A stretch of DNA of 64,000 nucleotides from Streptomyces vilmorinianum (GCF_005517195.1 NZ_CP040244.1:5536001-5600000), one strand, 5' to 3'. Shown: positions 42,078-50,685, counted from the first letter of the stretch. Program-made: numbers and translations. Notes: generated by a model not told the origin, from the letters alone.

Positions 42078-42788
42078 TCAGAAGTCGAAGCCGAGCTGGC
42101 CCCCGCTTTCCAGTGCGGCCGCCTCGGCGGAGATACGGATCTTCTTGAGATGCCGCCACTGGGGCAGCGCGTCGAGGTACGACCAGGAGAGCCGGTGGTA
42201 CGGGCTGGGCCCCCGCGCTTCCAGAGCCGCCTTGTGGACCGGCGAAGGGTAGCCCGCGTTGGCGCCGAAGCCGTAGGCCGCGCACTCCTCCGCCTCGACC
42301 TCCAGCTCGGCCATCATGGCGTCGCGCCGCACCTTGGCGATGACCGAGGCCGCCGCCACGGCGATGCAGGACTGGTCGCCCTTGATCACCGTACGGACCC
42401 TCCACGGGCTGCCGAGGTAGTCGTGCTTCCCGTCGAGAATCACCGCGTCCGGGCGCAGGGGCAGGGCGTCCAGTGCCCGTACGGCGGCCAGCCGGAGTGC
42501 CGCGGTCATGCCGAGCTCGTCGATCTCCTGCGGGGAGGAGTGTCCGAGCGCGTACGCGGTGACCCACTTCTCCAGTTCCGCGGCCAGGGCGGAGCGACGC
42601 TTGGGGGTGATCAGCTTGGAGTCGGTGAGCCCTTCGGGGGCCCGCCGCAGTCCGGTGACGGCCGCGCAGACCGTGACAGGACCGGCCCATGCCCCGCGTC
42701 CGACCTCGTCGACCCCGGCAACGATCTTGGCGCCGGTGGTGGCTCGGAGCGATCGCTCGACGCTGTGGGTAGGTGGTTCGTAGGGCAT
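42078..42788 (-). CDS. rnhB: Ribonuclease HII
   Basis: A 236-residue RNase HII, which removes misincorporated ribonucleotides and primer RNA from DNA. The acidic active-site motif VAGVDEVGRGAWAGPV supplies Asp and Glu, and later acidic residues are in VILDGKHDYLG and AKVRRDAMM. The conserved GYPSPVHKAAL and SPYHRLSW are present. The ATG at 42788 is preferred to one three codons upstream because homology begins there. It belongs with recQ, lexA and dinG in this repair-rich region but is not in an operon with them. Confidence 0.96.
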   Translation of the reverse strand: MPYEPPTHSVERSLRATTGAKIVAGVDEVGRGAWAGPVTVCAAVTGLRRAPEGLTDSKLITPKRRSALAAELEKWVTAYALGHSSPQEIDELGMTAALRLAAVRALDALPLRPDAVILDGKHDYLGSPWRVRTVIKGDQSCIAVAAASVIAKVRRDAMMAELEVEAEECAAYGFGANAGYPSPVHKAALEARGPSPYHRLSWSYLDALPQWRHLKKIRISAEAAALESGGQLGFDF

Positions 42789-42883
42789 GGCGCCCACAGA
42801 TTACGCCGATGGGCGCCGCCCGCGATACCCGGTTTCGGCGTCGGATGTCCGAAGCCGCCTCGGGACGCTCCGACCGGTTCCGC

Positions 42884-43510
42884 TCAGGAGTCCCGGGAGC
42901 GGAGCAGCGGCACCATGATCTGATCGACCATGGCGGCGATCTCGGTGTCCGTCCATTCACTGGCGCACATCTTCGAGCGGTACATCATCATCGCCGGGAT
43001 GACGTCGAAGATCAGGTCGTCCGTGGCGTCGGGCCGCACGTCACCGCGCCGGATCCCCCGCTGCACCACTTCACGGAAGAGTCGCGTGGAGGGTTCGATC
43101 ACCCCGCTCACGATCAGCCCGTGGAACCGTTCCGCCGTCTCGCTGTCGCATTCGTGAATCACCGACCGCAGGGCGAAGCCGGGCTTCGAGTACATCGACG
43201 CGCGGACCCGGCGGCACAGCTGGTAGAGATCCTCGCGGACGCTCCCGTGATCGGGCGCCTCGTCGAGCGTCGGCAGTCCGGCCTGGAGGGCGTCCGCGAC
43301 CAGATCTTCCTTCGACGGCCAGCGCCGGTACACCGCGGCTTTGCCGGTCTGCGCACCGGCTGCGACACCCTCCATCGTCAGGCCGTTCCAGCCGACGGTG
43401 CTCAGCTGCTCGAGCGCAGCCTCCAGAATGGCTCGTTCCAGTACCGGGCCGCGGCGTCGCAGCGATGCCCCCTGCGGCCGAGCGGCGGCCGCGGAGCGCG
43501 AAGTAACCAT
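42884..43510 (-). CDS. TetR-family repressor, probable regulator of the adjacent MFS exporter
   Basis: A 208-residue TetR regulator. The HTH (about 28-72) reads LEQLSTVGWNGLTMEGVAAG and AAVYRRWPSKEDLVADALQA, the usual TetR signature. The C-terminal helical ligand domain is of TetR_C type. It is divergent from the DHA2 MFS gene, and the 134-nt gap holds two near-identical 20-bp palindromes. Together these features are the classical layout of an autoregulated efflux system induced by the exported drug. The ligand is unknown. Confidence 0.93.
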   Translation of the reverse strand: MVTSRSAAAARPQGASLRRRGPVLERAILEAALEQLSTVGWNGLTMEGVAAGAQTGKAAVYRRWPSKEDLVADALQAGLPTLDEAPDHGSVREDLYQLCRRVRASMYSKPGFALRSVIHECDSETAERFHGLIVSGVIEPSTRLFREVVQRGIRRGDVRPDATDDLIFDVIPAMMMYRSKMCASEWTDTEIAAMVDQIMVPLLRSRDS

Positions 43511-43553
43511 CAGGGACTCTCCCTTGAGACCGACAGGACTGCCTGGCAGTGCT

Positions 43554-43575
43554 CAGTGAACGGTTGCGTTCACTG
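43554..43575. promoter_or_regulatory. TetR operator 1
   Basis: The palindrome AGTGAACGGTTGCGTTCACT (43555-43574), flanked by C and G, has 8-bp perfect arms around a 4-nt centre. It lies 45 nt from the repressor start. Confidence 0.88.
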
Positions 43576-43600
43576 AGGGGGACTCACTACCGTTGAGGAC

Positions 43601-43620
43601 AGTGAACGGGTGCGTTCACT
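43601..43620. promoter_or_regulatory. TetR operator 2
   Basis: AGTGAACGGGTGCGTTCACT is identical to operator 1 except at one central base and lies 46 bp away. It ends 24 nt before the exporter's start codon, so bound repressor would cover its promoter. Confidence 0.88.
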
Positions 43621-43644
43621 AATTCTTCCGTGGGGGGATCCATA

Positions 43645-45195
43645 GTGACAACATCTCCAGTGGACACACAGGCCGCGCCGGGGTCGACCCGGCCAGGGCG
43701 ACCCGGAATCGCCCTCACCGTGATCGCGGCCTGTCAGCTGATGGTCGTCCTCGACGCCACCATCGTGAACATCGCCCTGCCGCACATCCAGGACGCGCTC
43801 TCCTTCTCCACCACCGATCTGTCGTGGGTGCTCAGCGCCTACACGCTCACCTTCGGCGGCCTTCTCCTGCTCGGCGGCAGGGCCGGTGACATCCTGGGAC
43901 GCCGCCGCGTCTTCCTGACCGGAATCCTGCTCTTCACTTTCGCCTCGCTGCTCGGCGGCTTCGCCCAGGAACCCTGGCACCTCCTCGCCGCTCGCGCGCT
44001 GCAGGGCGTCGGCGGCGCGATCGCCTCGCCGACCTCCCTCGCGCTGATCACCACGACCTTCCCCGAAGGCCCGGAGCGGAACAGGGCGTTCGGCGTCTTC
44101 GCCGCGGTCTCCGCCGGCGGCGGCGCGATAGGTCTGCTGGCCGGCGGCATGCTCACCGAGTGGCTCGACTGGCGCTGGGTGCTGTTCGTCAACGTACCGA
44201 TCGGCCTCCTGATCGCCTTCCTGACACCGCGGTACATCAACGAGTCGGAGCGCCACCCGGGCCGGTTCGACATCGCGGGCGCCCTGACCTCGACCCTCGG
44301 CATGGCGTCGCTGGTGTACGGCTTCATCCGGGCGTCCGAGGAGGGCTGGCGGGACCCGCTGACGATCGGCTCCTTCATCGCGGCGGTGATCCTGCTCGCG
44401 GCCTTCGCGATCGTCGAGTCGCGGGCGCGGGAGCCCATCACCCCGCTGCGGATGTTCGCCGACCGCAACCGCTCGGGCACGTACGTCATCATGCTCAGCC
44501 TGGCCGCGGCGATGTTCGGGATGTTCTTCTTCATCGTCCTGTTCGTGCAGAACGTCCTGGGCTACAGCCCGATCCAGTCCGGACTCGCCTTCCTCCCGGT
44601 GACAGTCGCCATCGTGACGGGGGCGGGGCTCTCGCAGCGGCTGCTGCCGGTCCTCGGCCCGAAGCCCTTCATGGTGACCGGTTCCGCGATCACCGGTGTC
44701 GGGCTGTTCTGGCAGACGTTCATCACGCCGGAGAGTTCGTACGTCGGCGGTGTCCTCGGCCCGATGGTGATGTTCGGCTTCGGCATGGGCCTGAACTTCG
44801 TGACACTCACGCTGACCGCCGTGTCCGGTGTGGCGCAACACGAGGCGGGCGCGGCGTCCGGTCTGCTCAACGCGACACAGCAGGTGGGCGGTTCGCTGGG
44901 TCTCTCCATCCTGGTCACGGTCTTCGGCACGGCCAGCCGCAGCGAGGGAGAGAAGCAGGCGGCGTCCTTCCTCGCGACGGCGACACCGGAGCAGAAGACG
45001 GAGTTCGCGACCACGAAGGAGCTGCCGGCGCCGTGGGGTCACGAGGTGCTGACCGCCGGTATCTCGACCGCGTTCACGGCGGCCGTCGGCATGGTGCTGC
45101 TCGCGCTGATCACGGCGGTGGCGGTGATCCGGGTCCGCAAGAGCGATCTGGAGGCGCTCAGCGGCAAGGCCGAGGCCGGGGGCCCGGTGGCCTAG
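43645..45195 (+). CDS. MFS transporter, DHA2 (14-helix) drug exporter
   Basis: A 516-residue membrane exporter with 14 predicted hydrophobic helices. Helix 1 reads CQLMVVLDATIVNIALPHIQ, the DHA2/EmrB-QacA signature, and GGRAGDILGRRRVF is the motif A loop. GTG at 43645 was chosen (GGGGGG 6 nt upstream, aligned N terminus) over an ATG-like start at 43630. It is driven from the operator region shared with the TetR gene and probably confers resistance to, or exports, a hydrophobic drug by proton antiport. It converges on the DUF4173 gene. Confidence 0.92.
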   Translation: MTTSPVDTQAAPGSTRPGRPGIALTVIAACQLMVVLDATIVNIALPHIQDALSFSTTDLSWVLSAYTLTFGGLLLLGGRAGDILGRRRVFLTGILLFTFASLLGGFAQEPWHLLAARALQGVGGAIASPTSLALITTTFPEGPERNRAFGVFAAVSAGGGAIGLLAGGMLTEWLDWRWVLFVNVPIGLLIAFLTPRYINESERHPGRFDIAGALTSTLGMASLVYGFIRASEEGWRDPLTIGSFIAAVILLAAFAIVESRAREPITPLRMFADRNRSGTYVIMLSLAAAMFGMFFFIVLFVQNVLGYSPIQSGLAFLPVTVAIVTGAGLSQRLLPVLGPKPFMVTGSAITGVGLFWQTFITPESSYVGGVLGPMVMFGFGMGLNFVTLTLTAVSGVAQHEAGAASGLLNATQQVGGSLGLSILVTVFGTASRSEGEKQAASFLATATPEQKTEFATTKELPAPWGHEVLTAGISTAFTAAVGMVLLALITAVAVIRVRKSDLEALSGKAEAGGPVA

Positions 45196-45210
45196 GCGAC
45201 CGCGGTCCGT

Positions 45211-45262
45211 ACACACGCACCGCGCCCCCACCCCTTCCGGGCGGGGGCACGTGTGCGTGCGG
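45211..45262. terminator. Terminator between MFS and DUF4173 genes
   Basis: A hairpin region between convergent genes: inner arms GCCCCC (45224-45229) and GGGGGC (45243-45248), with outer ACACACGCAC and GTGTGCGTGC sequences able to extend the stem imperfectly. Confidence 0.6.
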
Positions 45263-45279
45263 GTACGGGTGCGGGTGCC

Positions 45280-47076
45280 TCAGGGGGCGTCGTACGGGGC
45301 GTCGTACGGGGCGCTGTGCGGTGCGCTGTGCGGTGCCCCCTTCGCGTACGGGTCGTACTCCTCTTCCCTGCTCGGCTCACCGCAGTCCACGGAGAACCGG
45401 TCGACGCCACGCTCCGCCAGGAGCGCGCGAGCCCGCGCCTGCGACCAGCTCGTGGCGTACCACGGCGTGTCGTCCTCGTCGCCCAGCCGCGCCTCGATGT
45501 CCCGCAGGGCGCAGGTGCGCTGCGGCTCGGGAAGCCGGTCGAGCGCGGGCACCGCGTCGGCCGAGAGCCCCGCGAGATAGGGGACGTCGATCTTTCCGAG
45601 GCGGTTGAACCGCTCCAGGTTGCGCTCGGCGACGATCGCGTCGGGCGAGGCCAGGCCGAAGGCCAGCATGCTCGCGGCGGCGCTCACAGCCAGTGCCCGC
45701 GGCAGCAGGCGCGCACCGAAGATCCCCGCGGCCATGATCAGCACGATGACCAGGCCCAGCCATATCTCCATCGCGGCCACCGAGATCCGCAGCCGGGTGA
45801 GCCCGTACGCGTCCACGTACAGATCCATCCTGCGCAGCGCGGAGGCGACCACGACAAGCGTGAGGACGCACAGGATGCCGAGCACGGCGCGGACGAGCGT
45901 CCGGTCGCGGGCGTCGGCGCGCGGCGCCCAGCGCAGGGCGAGCCCGATCACCGCGAGGGTGAGCAGGGTGGCCATGAGGAGCTGCCAGAAACCCTGGCGC
46001 GCGTACTCGGCGTAGGTCAGGCCGGTCTCGCTGAGGACCTTGTCGTATCCGCCGAAGAGAACGGCGAGTTGGACGGCGTTGAAGGCCGCGAAGAGCAGGT
46101 TCAGGACGATGAGCGGAAGGGCCCACTCCAGCCGTGCGCGCGCCCGGCCGGGGCGGATCACCATACGGTCCCAGCGCAGCGGCGCGGCGGCGGTACGGGC
46201 GACGGAGATCGCGCCGAACAGTCCGAGCAGGAAGAGGGAGAGCCGCCAGGGCGCCTGTTCCAGCGATACGTCGGGCATGAGCGAGCCGAGCAGATCGGCG
46301 AAGGCCGCGTCGGCTCCGGCGAACAGCGCGCCGAAGACGACGAGCAGGGCGACGGCCACGCCGACCGTACGCACGACGGGCCCCCAGCGCCCGCGCGACC
46401 CGTCGGCCCGCTCGCGCAGGCCTCGCCACGCCCAGGTGGTGCCGGAGCCGACGGAGTCGATCAGGCCGACGGGCGCGAACAGGACGCTCGGCCAGCCCCG
46501 GCCGCCGTGCAGAGCCAAGGCGGTCAGCACCAGGGCGGAGACGATCGCGAGGAAGGTCGGCCATCCGGCGTCCCGCAGGGCGGGCACGGCGAGGAGGGCG
46601 AGGCCGCCGACCGCCCAGACCAGCGTCCACGGGCGGATCCGACGGTCGGCCGCCCGCGCGGCGAACGCTGCGGCGAGGATCGCGGGAACGGCCACGATCA
46701 CCAGATTGAGCCCGAGCCCGCCTCCGAACAGGAGCGCGCTGAGGAGCGCGGTGGCCAGGATGGCCCAGAGGGTCGGGGCGGTCACCTGGGCCGGCGCGCC
46801 GGGGCGCAGCCGGGTCAGCCAGGTGTCGCTCGGGGGCGCAGGCGGAGCCCAGGGATGGTGCGGTGGCCGGCTGCCCGGACGCCCGGTGGACGCTGCTGCC
46901 CGCGGCTGCGGCGGCGCGGGTGGCGCGGGTGATGCGGGCGGCGCCGGTGATGCGGGCGGCGCGGGCGATGCGGGCGGTACGGCGGCACCGGGCGGCGGGA
47001 CGGCGGCGGCCGGCTGCGACTCCGGCTCGGCCTGAGTGCCGTCCTTCGGTGCTGGTGTGGACGGTGTGTCGGACAC
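45280..47076 (-). CDS. DUF4173/DUF4153 multi-pass membrane protein
   Basis: A 598-residue membrane protein of DUF4173 (formerly DUF4153), of unknown function. Residues 1-95 are Pro/Ala-rich, with repeated PASPAPP units. About 110-470 hold roughly 12 hydrophobic helices, with the family segments LPLIVLNLLFAAFNAVQLAV, YAEYARQGFWQLLMATLLTL and RLRISVAAMEIWLGLVIVLI. A soluble C-terminal part (about 485-580) ends in a repeated APHSAPHSAPYDAPYDAP tail. The start is GTG at 47076. It is single-gene; relatives sit near two-component systems in some genomes, but none is adjacent here. Confidence 0.87.
   Translation of the reverse strand: MSDTPSTPAPKDGTQAEPESQPAAAVPPPGAAVPPASPAPPASPAPPASPAPPAPPQPRAAASTGRPGSRPPHHPWAPPAPPSDTWLTRLRPGAPAQVTAPTLWAILATALLSALLFGGGLGLNLVIVAVPAILAAAFAARAADRRIRPWTLVWAVGGLALLAVPALRDAGWPTFLAIVSALVLTALALHGGRGWPSVLFAPVGLIDSVGSGTTWAWRGLRERADGSRGRWGPVVRTVGVAVALLVVFGALFAGADAAFADLLGSLMPDVSLEQAPWRLSLFLLGLFGAISVARTAAAPLRWDRMVIRPGRARARLEWALPLIVLNLLFAAFNAVQLAVLFGGYDKVLSETGLTYAEYARQGFWQLLMATLLTLAVIGLALRWAPRADARDRTLVRAVLGILCVLTLVVVASALRRMDLYVDAYGLTRLRISVAAMEIWLGLVIVLIMAAGIFGARLLPRALAVSAAASMLAFGLASPDAIVAERNLERFNRLGKIDVPYLAGLSADAVPALDRLPEPQRTCALRDIEARLGDEDDTPWYATSWSQARARALLAERGVDRFSVDCGEPSREEEYDPYAKGAPHSAPHSAPYDAPYDAP
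45284..45331. repeat. 12-bp tandem repeat at the 3' end of the DUF4173 gene
   Basis: Four copies of a 12-bp unit (GGGGCGTCGTAC twice, then GGGGCGCTGTGC and GGTGCGCTGTGC) encode the Ala-Pro-His-Ser and Ala-Pro-Tyr-Asp repeats at the protein's C terminus. Confidence 0.88.
46921..46978. repeat. 15-bp tandem repeat at the 5' end of the DUF4173 gene
   Basis: About three and a half copies of a 15-bp unit around GGTGATGCGGGCGGC encode the Pro-Ala-Ser-Pro-Ala repeats near the N terminus. Confidence 0.8.
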
Positions 47077-47298
47077 GGGACCCCCTCCCGACCCGGCGCG
47101 CAGGCGGAGCCATGACGGCGGAGGGCTGCGGTCCGGGTGTCTCGTCGGCGCGCCTACTTCATGATCAGCGCTTCGGAGTGGCCGACTCTAACCGCGGCAC
47201 GGGCGTTCGAACCCGTACGTGCGGCGCTGTGTCAGGACCGTGACACTCGCGCCCGACCCGCCCCGGTGACACGGGCGGCCCCGAGCGGGCCTCCACGG

Positions 47299-47324
47299 GC
47301 GCCGCCGGGCCGGCCCGGCGGCGC
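47299..47324 (-). terminator. Palindromic terminator of the ADP-ribosylglycohydrolase gene
   Basis: A perfect 26-nt GC palindrome centred at 47311/47312 lies 7 nt beyond the stop codon at 47331. No U-tract follows. The rest of the 254-nt gap to the DUF4173 gene holds no recognised gene, only a 6-bp inverted repeat (GTGTCA/TGACAC, 47229-47246). Confidence 0.65.
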
Positions 47325-47330
47325 GCACCC

Positions 47331-48242
47331 CTAAGGCCGGACCGCGGTCGGCAGCCAGTCCGGCAGTTCCTCCGTCTGCTCCAGCCAGGCGGCGGGCGGC
47401 GCGCCGGTCACGCCGGCGGCCACGACACCGCCCGCGATCGCGCACGTGGTGTCGACATCGCCGCCCACCTGCGCGGTCGTCCAGAACACCCGCTCGAAGT
47501 CCCCGAGGCCGCGGGCCGCCGACCAGAGCGCGAACGGAACGGTGTCGTGCGCGCTCGTACGGCGACCACTGCCCAGGACGGCGGCCACGGTCACCGCGTC
47601 GTCGTAGTCGAGCATGTCCCGCGCCCGGCGCAGACCCGCGCCGACGGCGCTGCGCGGCACGAGGGCGACGACCCCGTCCAGGAGGTCCGTGGGCGTGGGC
47701 GGACCGGCCGGATCCGCCACGAGCGCGGCCGCGGCCGCCACGGCCATCGCCCCGACCACGGCCTCGCGGTGCTGGTGCGTCGTGTACGCGGAGATCTCGG
47801 CCTGGTGCGTCGCCTGCTCCGGGTCGTCCGCGTACCAGGCGCCGAGCGGGGCGATCCGCATCGCGGCACCGTTGCCCCACGACCCCTGGCCGTTGAAGAG
47901 CGCGGAGGCCAGCTCCCGCCAGTCGCCGCCCTCCCTGATGAGCCGGAGCATCCGGTTGACCGCGGGCCCGTAGCCCCGGTCGAAGTCGTGGTGCTCGGCG
48001 AACGAACGCGCGAGCGCGTCCTGGTCGATCCGGTCGTGCCCGACGAGCACGGCGAGGATCGAGCAGGCCATCTCGGTGTCGTCGGTCCACTGCCAGGGGC
48101 CCGACGGCAGCGCGCGTCGCTTGAGCAGCGGATAGTTGGCGGGAACGAAGAACTGGGAGCCCAGGGCGTCTCCCACGGCCAGCCCTCGGAGGCTGGCCAG
48201 GGCGCGGTCGAAGCGCCGGTCGAGAGAGGAGTCAGCGGTCAT
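47331..48242 (-). CDS. ADP-ribosylglycohydrolase (DraG/ARH family)
   Basis: A 303-residue soluble enzyme of the ADP-ribosylglycohydrolase fold, which removes ADP-ribose from proteins or nucleic acids with two Mg2+ ions. The metal ligands are visible in GLAVGDALGSQF, GPWQWTDDTEMA and the C-terminal GGDVDTTCAIAGGVVAA, and the conserved GSWGNGAAMRIAPLG is present. No signal peptide is seen. It lies 12 nt downstream of the histidine-phosphatase gene on the same strand, so they are probably co-transcribed. No partner ADP-ribosyltransferase gene is in the window. Confidence 0.92.
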   Translation of the reverse strand: MTADSSLDRRFDRALASLRGLAVGDALGSQFFVPANYPLLKRRALPSGPWQWTDDTEMACSILAVLVGHDRIDQDALARSFAEHHDFDRGYGPAVNRMLRLIREGGDWRELASALFNGQGSWGNGAAMRIAPLGAWYADDPEQATHQAEISAYTTHQHREAVVGAMAVAAAAALVADPAGPPTPTDLLDGVVALVPRSAVGAGLRRARDMLDYDDAVTVAAVLGSGRRTSAHDTVPFALWSAARGLGDFERVFWTTAQVGGDVDTTCAIAGGVVAAGVTGAPPAAWLEQTEELPDWLPTAVRP

Positions 48243-48254
48243 CGCTCTGCCACT

Positions 48255-48914
48255 CTATCCGGTGTGCCCGTACGGTTCCGGGGTACGCCAGCGTTCGAAC
48301 GGCCGGTCCAGGCTGTATCTGCCGTCCTCGCCGAGCAGCAGCATCCTCGTCTCGCCGTTCCCCGGATTGGACAGGGACTCGAATTCGGCGACCGTCCAGT
48401 GGAACCAGCGCATGCAGAACAGCCGCATGGTCAGTCCGTGGGTGACCAGCAGCACGTTCGGCGGGTGGTCGGGCGCCTCGAAGCTGCGGTACAGGCTCTC
48501 CAGGAACGCCCCGACCCGGTCGTACACGTCGGCCCCCGACTCACCCTGCGCGAAGCGGTAGAAGAAGTGGCCGTACGCGTCGCGGTACGCCTTCTGCAGA
48601 CGTACGTCGTCCCGGTCTTGCCAGTTCCCCCAGTCCTGCTCCCGCAGCCGCGGCTCCTCTCGCACCCGGACCTGCCCGGGATCGAGCCGGAAGGCCCGGA
48701 ACGTCTCGTGGGTGCGGCGGTAGGGCGAGACGTAGACACTGACCCGTTCGTCCCCGAAGAGCTCCCGCAGCCGGTCCCCCGTCTCCTCCGCCTGCCGCAG
48801 ACCGGTCTCGGTGAGCCTGAGCGCATGGTCGGGCTCACGTTCGTACACCGTGTCGTCGGCATTGCCCTCGGACTCTCCGTGCCGTACGAGAACGATGCGC
48901 CGCGGTCGTGCCAT
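48255..48914 (-). CDS. Histidine phosphatase family protein (phosphoglycerate mutase-like)
   Basis: A 219-residue protein with the RHG signature IVLVRHGESEGN (phospho-acceptor His12), an Arg in the SPYRRTHET segment, Glu in RLREQDWGNW and the second catalytic His in LLVTHGLTMR. It fits a broad-specificity phosphatase rather than a cofactor-dependent mutase, but the substrate is unknown. The 12-nt gap to the ADP-ribosylglycohydrolase gene suggests an operon of two. Confidence 0.9.
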   Translation of the reverse strand: MARPRRIVLVRHGESEGNADDTVYEREPDHALRLTETGLRQAEETGDRLRELFGDERVSVYVSPYRRTHETFRAFRLDPGQVRVREEPRLREQDWGNWQDRDDVRLQKAYRDAYGHFFYRFAQGESGADVYDRVGAFLESLYRSFEAPDHPPNVLLVTHGLTMRLFCMRWFHWTVAEFESLSNPGNGETRMLLLGEDGRYSLDRPFERWRTPEPYGHTG

Positions 48915-49000
48915 GCCTCGACCCTAGATCGCCCGCTCGGGCCGGGCTCAGCCGAGGGGGCGGCCGGAGCCCATCCGGGCGTAGGCGGCCGGTGAGGCGA

Positions 49001-49606
49001 TCACACCGTCCAGGACGGCTCGAGCCGCACCACGTCCCCGGTCAGCGCCGCCACGTCGGCCTCCGTCTGGGCCCGCAGCCCGAGCCGTTCGATACGTTCC
49101 ACCCGGTACTTGCCGTGCTCCGCGGCGGACCGCCACATCGACAGCACCACGAACTCGTTCCCCGGCGCCTCCCCGAACACCCCGCGCAGCATTCCGGGGG
49201 AGCCGGCCATCGCCGGATTCCACACCTTCTCCTGCATCAGCGCGAAGTGCTCGACCCTGTCCTCGTGGACACGACAGTGCGCCACCCGGGCCACGTCGGC
49301 GTCCGCGAACCTCGGCTCGAAGCCCGTCTTCACATCGAAGCGGTGGTCGAAGAGCTTGACCTGGCTGTCCTTGTACGTGCCCGTCTGCGCGGCCGCGAGC
49401 CGGTCGTGCGACCGCGCCATGAACGAGTCGTAGAACGCCCGGCTCTCCCAGAACGCGAAGACATGGGCGACGTCGGGCCGCGCCCGGCTCCATCCTCCGC
49501 CCTGTCCCCGGAATCCCGGCTCACCCAGCAGCCCCGCCCATTTCCGCTGTCCCCGCTCGAACCCCCGACGGTCCACCACGGTGCAGCGAATCCACTTGAC
49601 CAGCAC
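49001..49606 (-). CDS. YdbC/DUF4937 family protein
   Basis: A 201-residue soluble protein that starts with the YdbC-family signature LVKWIRCTVVDRRGFERGQR and WAGLLGEPGF. The arrangement suggests two ferredoxin-like dimeric alpha/beta barrel (ABM-type) domains, the second around NEFVVLSMWRSAAEHGKYR. Such domains act as small monooxygenases or binding modules, but no catalytic residue could be assigned. The start is GTG at 49606. It is 33 nt downstream of the NAT remnant and may use its old promoter. Confidence 0.8.
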   Translation of the reverse strand: MLVKWIRCTVVDRRGFERGQRKWAGLLGEPGFRGQGGGWSRARPDVAHVFAFWESRAFYDSFMARSHDRLAAAQTGTYKDSQVKLFDHRFDVKTGFEPRFADADVARVAHCRVHEDRVEHFALMQEKVWNPAMAGSPGMLRGVFGEAPGNEFVVLSMWRSAAEHGKYRVERIERLGLRAQTEADVAALTGDVVRLEPSWTV

Positions 49607-49639
49607 CGCGCCATCGTACGGGGCCGGACCGGGCCGCCG

Positions 49640-49901
49640 TCAGACTACGGCGGAGTGCACTCGCACGAGACCCGCCACCTCCTCGGTATCCAGTTCGATG
49701 CCGAAGACCTCGGACAGCACCGCAGTCAACTCCCGCGGGCCGACGGTACGTTCCTCGACCGTGACGACGAGCCTCGGACGGGACGGCCCCCACATGCGCC
49801 CGGTGCAATGCACTCAACGTACGGGCCGTGGGCCGGAGTTCCCCGTCGTACCCGATGCGCTCCAGATAGGCGTCCAGATCCGGTTCCGCGCCGCTCCACA
49901 C
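49640..49901 (-). pseudogene. Arylamine N-acetyltransferase remnant with an internal deletion
   Basis: From the GTG at 49901, the first 45 codons read as the start of an arylamine N-acetyltransferase: WSGAEPDLDAYLERIGYDGE, then TLSALHRAHVGAVP. The next expected residues (FEN and the catalytic Cys-His-Asp region) are absent. Shortly after, a different frame reads VVTVEERTVGPRELTAVLSE then VFGIELDTEEVAGLVR to a TGA at 49640, which fits the NAT C terminus. Intact enzymes have about 270-280 residues; here about 87 codons in two frames remain. The middle, with the active site, was apparently deleted out of frame, so the product is dead. Confidence 0.7.
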
Positions 49902-50036
49902 GTGCTCCCCCTCGTGCCGGTGCGACCGGATCCCGTGATCGCACCGGGCGCGCATGACACCATGGACAACCTGTCCGCGACCACGGGCAGTTGACCGGGC
50001 CGGCGGTACGCGTCGTACGCAGAGAGGGGATTCACG

Positions 50037-50567
50037 GTGAGCGGACTCAACAAGGGGGTCGGCAAGGTCGAGGTGACGCTCAAGTGGGACCCGAGTCCGA
50101 TCGGCGCCGCGGCGCACGACCTGGACATCATCGCCGCGGTCTACACGGCGGACGATCCCCACGGCACGCCGGCCTATCTGGTGCACTTCGGCAGCCGCTC
50201 CCCGGACGGCACGATCACGCTCAGCCGGGACAGCCGTACGGGCCAGGGCTTCGGCTACGACGAGGCGATGGTCCTGGAACTGGAGCGTCTCGCGCCGCGC
50301 TACGCGCGCGTGGTGGTGGGGGTGGCCATACAGCAGGGCGGCGGCAGGCTGACCTTCGGCGACATCGCGAACACCGGTGTCCGTATCCGCGAGGGCTACA
50401 CGGAGCTGGCGGCGCACGACTTCAGCGACCTCGCCGACGCCACGGCGGCGACGATCGTGGAGTTCACCCGCCCCGGCACGGACGGCTGGTCCTTCGTGTC
50501 GATGCCTCGTGGCTTCGACACGGACCCGCAGACGTTCACGACCCTGATGGGCACCCGGCCCGCCTGA
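50037..50567 (+). CDS. TerD-family protein
   Basis: A 176-residue TerD-domain protein that starts SGLNKGVGKVEVTLKWDPSP. The family's calcium-binding signatures (DLDIIAAVY, GYDEAMVLELERL) are recognisable, though the DxD pattern is less acidic than in classical TerD. TerD proteins bind Ca2+ and are linked to tellurite and other stress resistance, and to differentiation in Streptomyces. It is a lone gene, not part of a ter operon. The GTG at 50037 has GAGAGGGG upstream. It converges on nrdJ across two hairpins. Confidence 0.88.
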   Translation: MSGLNKGVGKVEVTLKWDPSPIGAAAHDLDIIAAVYTADDPHGTPAYLVHFGSRSPDGTITLSRDSRTGQGFGYDEAMVLELERLAPRYARVVVGVAIQQGGGRLTFGDIANTGVRIREGYTELAAHDFSDLADATAATIVEFTRPGTDGWSFVSMPRGFDTDPQTFTTLMGTRPA

Positions 50568-50617
50568 TCCACGCCTGCACGCCTACACGCCCACGCCGGG
50601 ACGACGGACCATACGCG

Positions 50618-50672
50618 AGTGGGGAGCCGGCATCCGCCGGCTCCCCACTACGACCAGGCGTTTCGCGCCTGG
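50618..50672. terminator. Two terminator hairpins between terD-like and nrdJ genes
   Basis: The first stem, AGTGGGGAGCCGG (from 50618), pairs with CCGGCTCCCCACT (to 50649). The second, ACCAGGCG (50653-50660), pairs with CGCCTGGT (50665-50672) around TTTCG. They lie between convergent genes. Confidence 0.88.
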
Positions 50673-50685
50673 TGGGCACCTAGGT

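Noticed and set aside
45284..45331. Short tandem repeats as a possible CRISPR array.
   Set aside because: The units are 12 bp, contiguous, without spacers and in frame within a membrane protein gene.
47190..47230. GTTCGAACCC near 47208 resembling a tRNA T-loop.
   Set aside because: No cloverleaf arms, anticodon stem or CCA-proximal acceptor stem could be formed around it.
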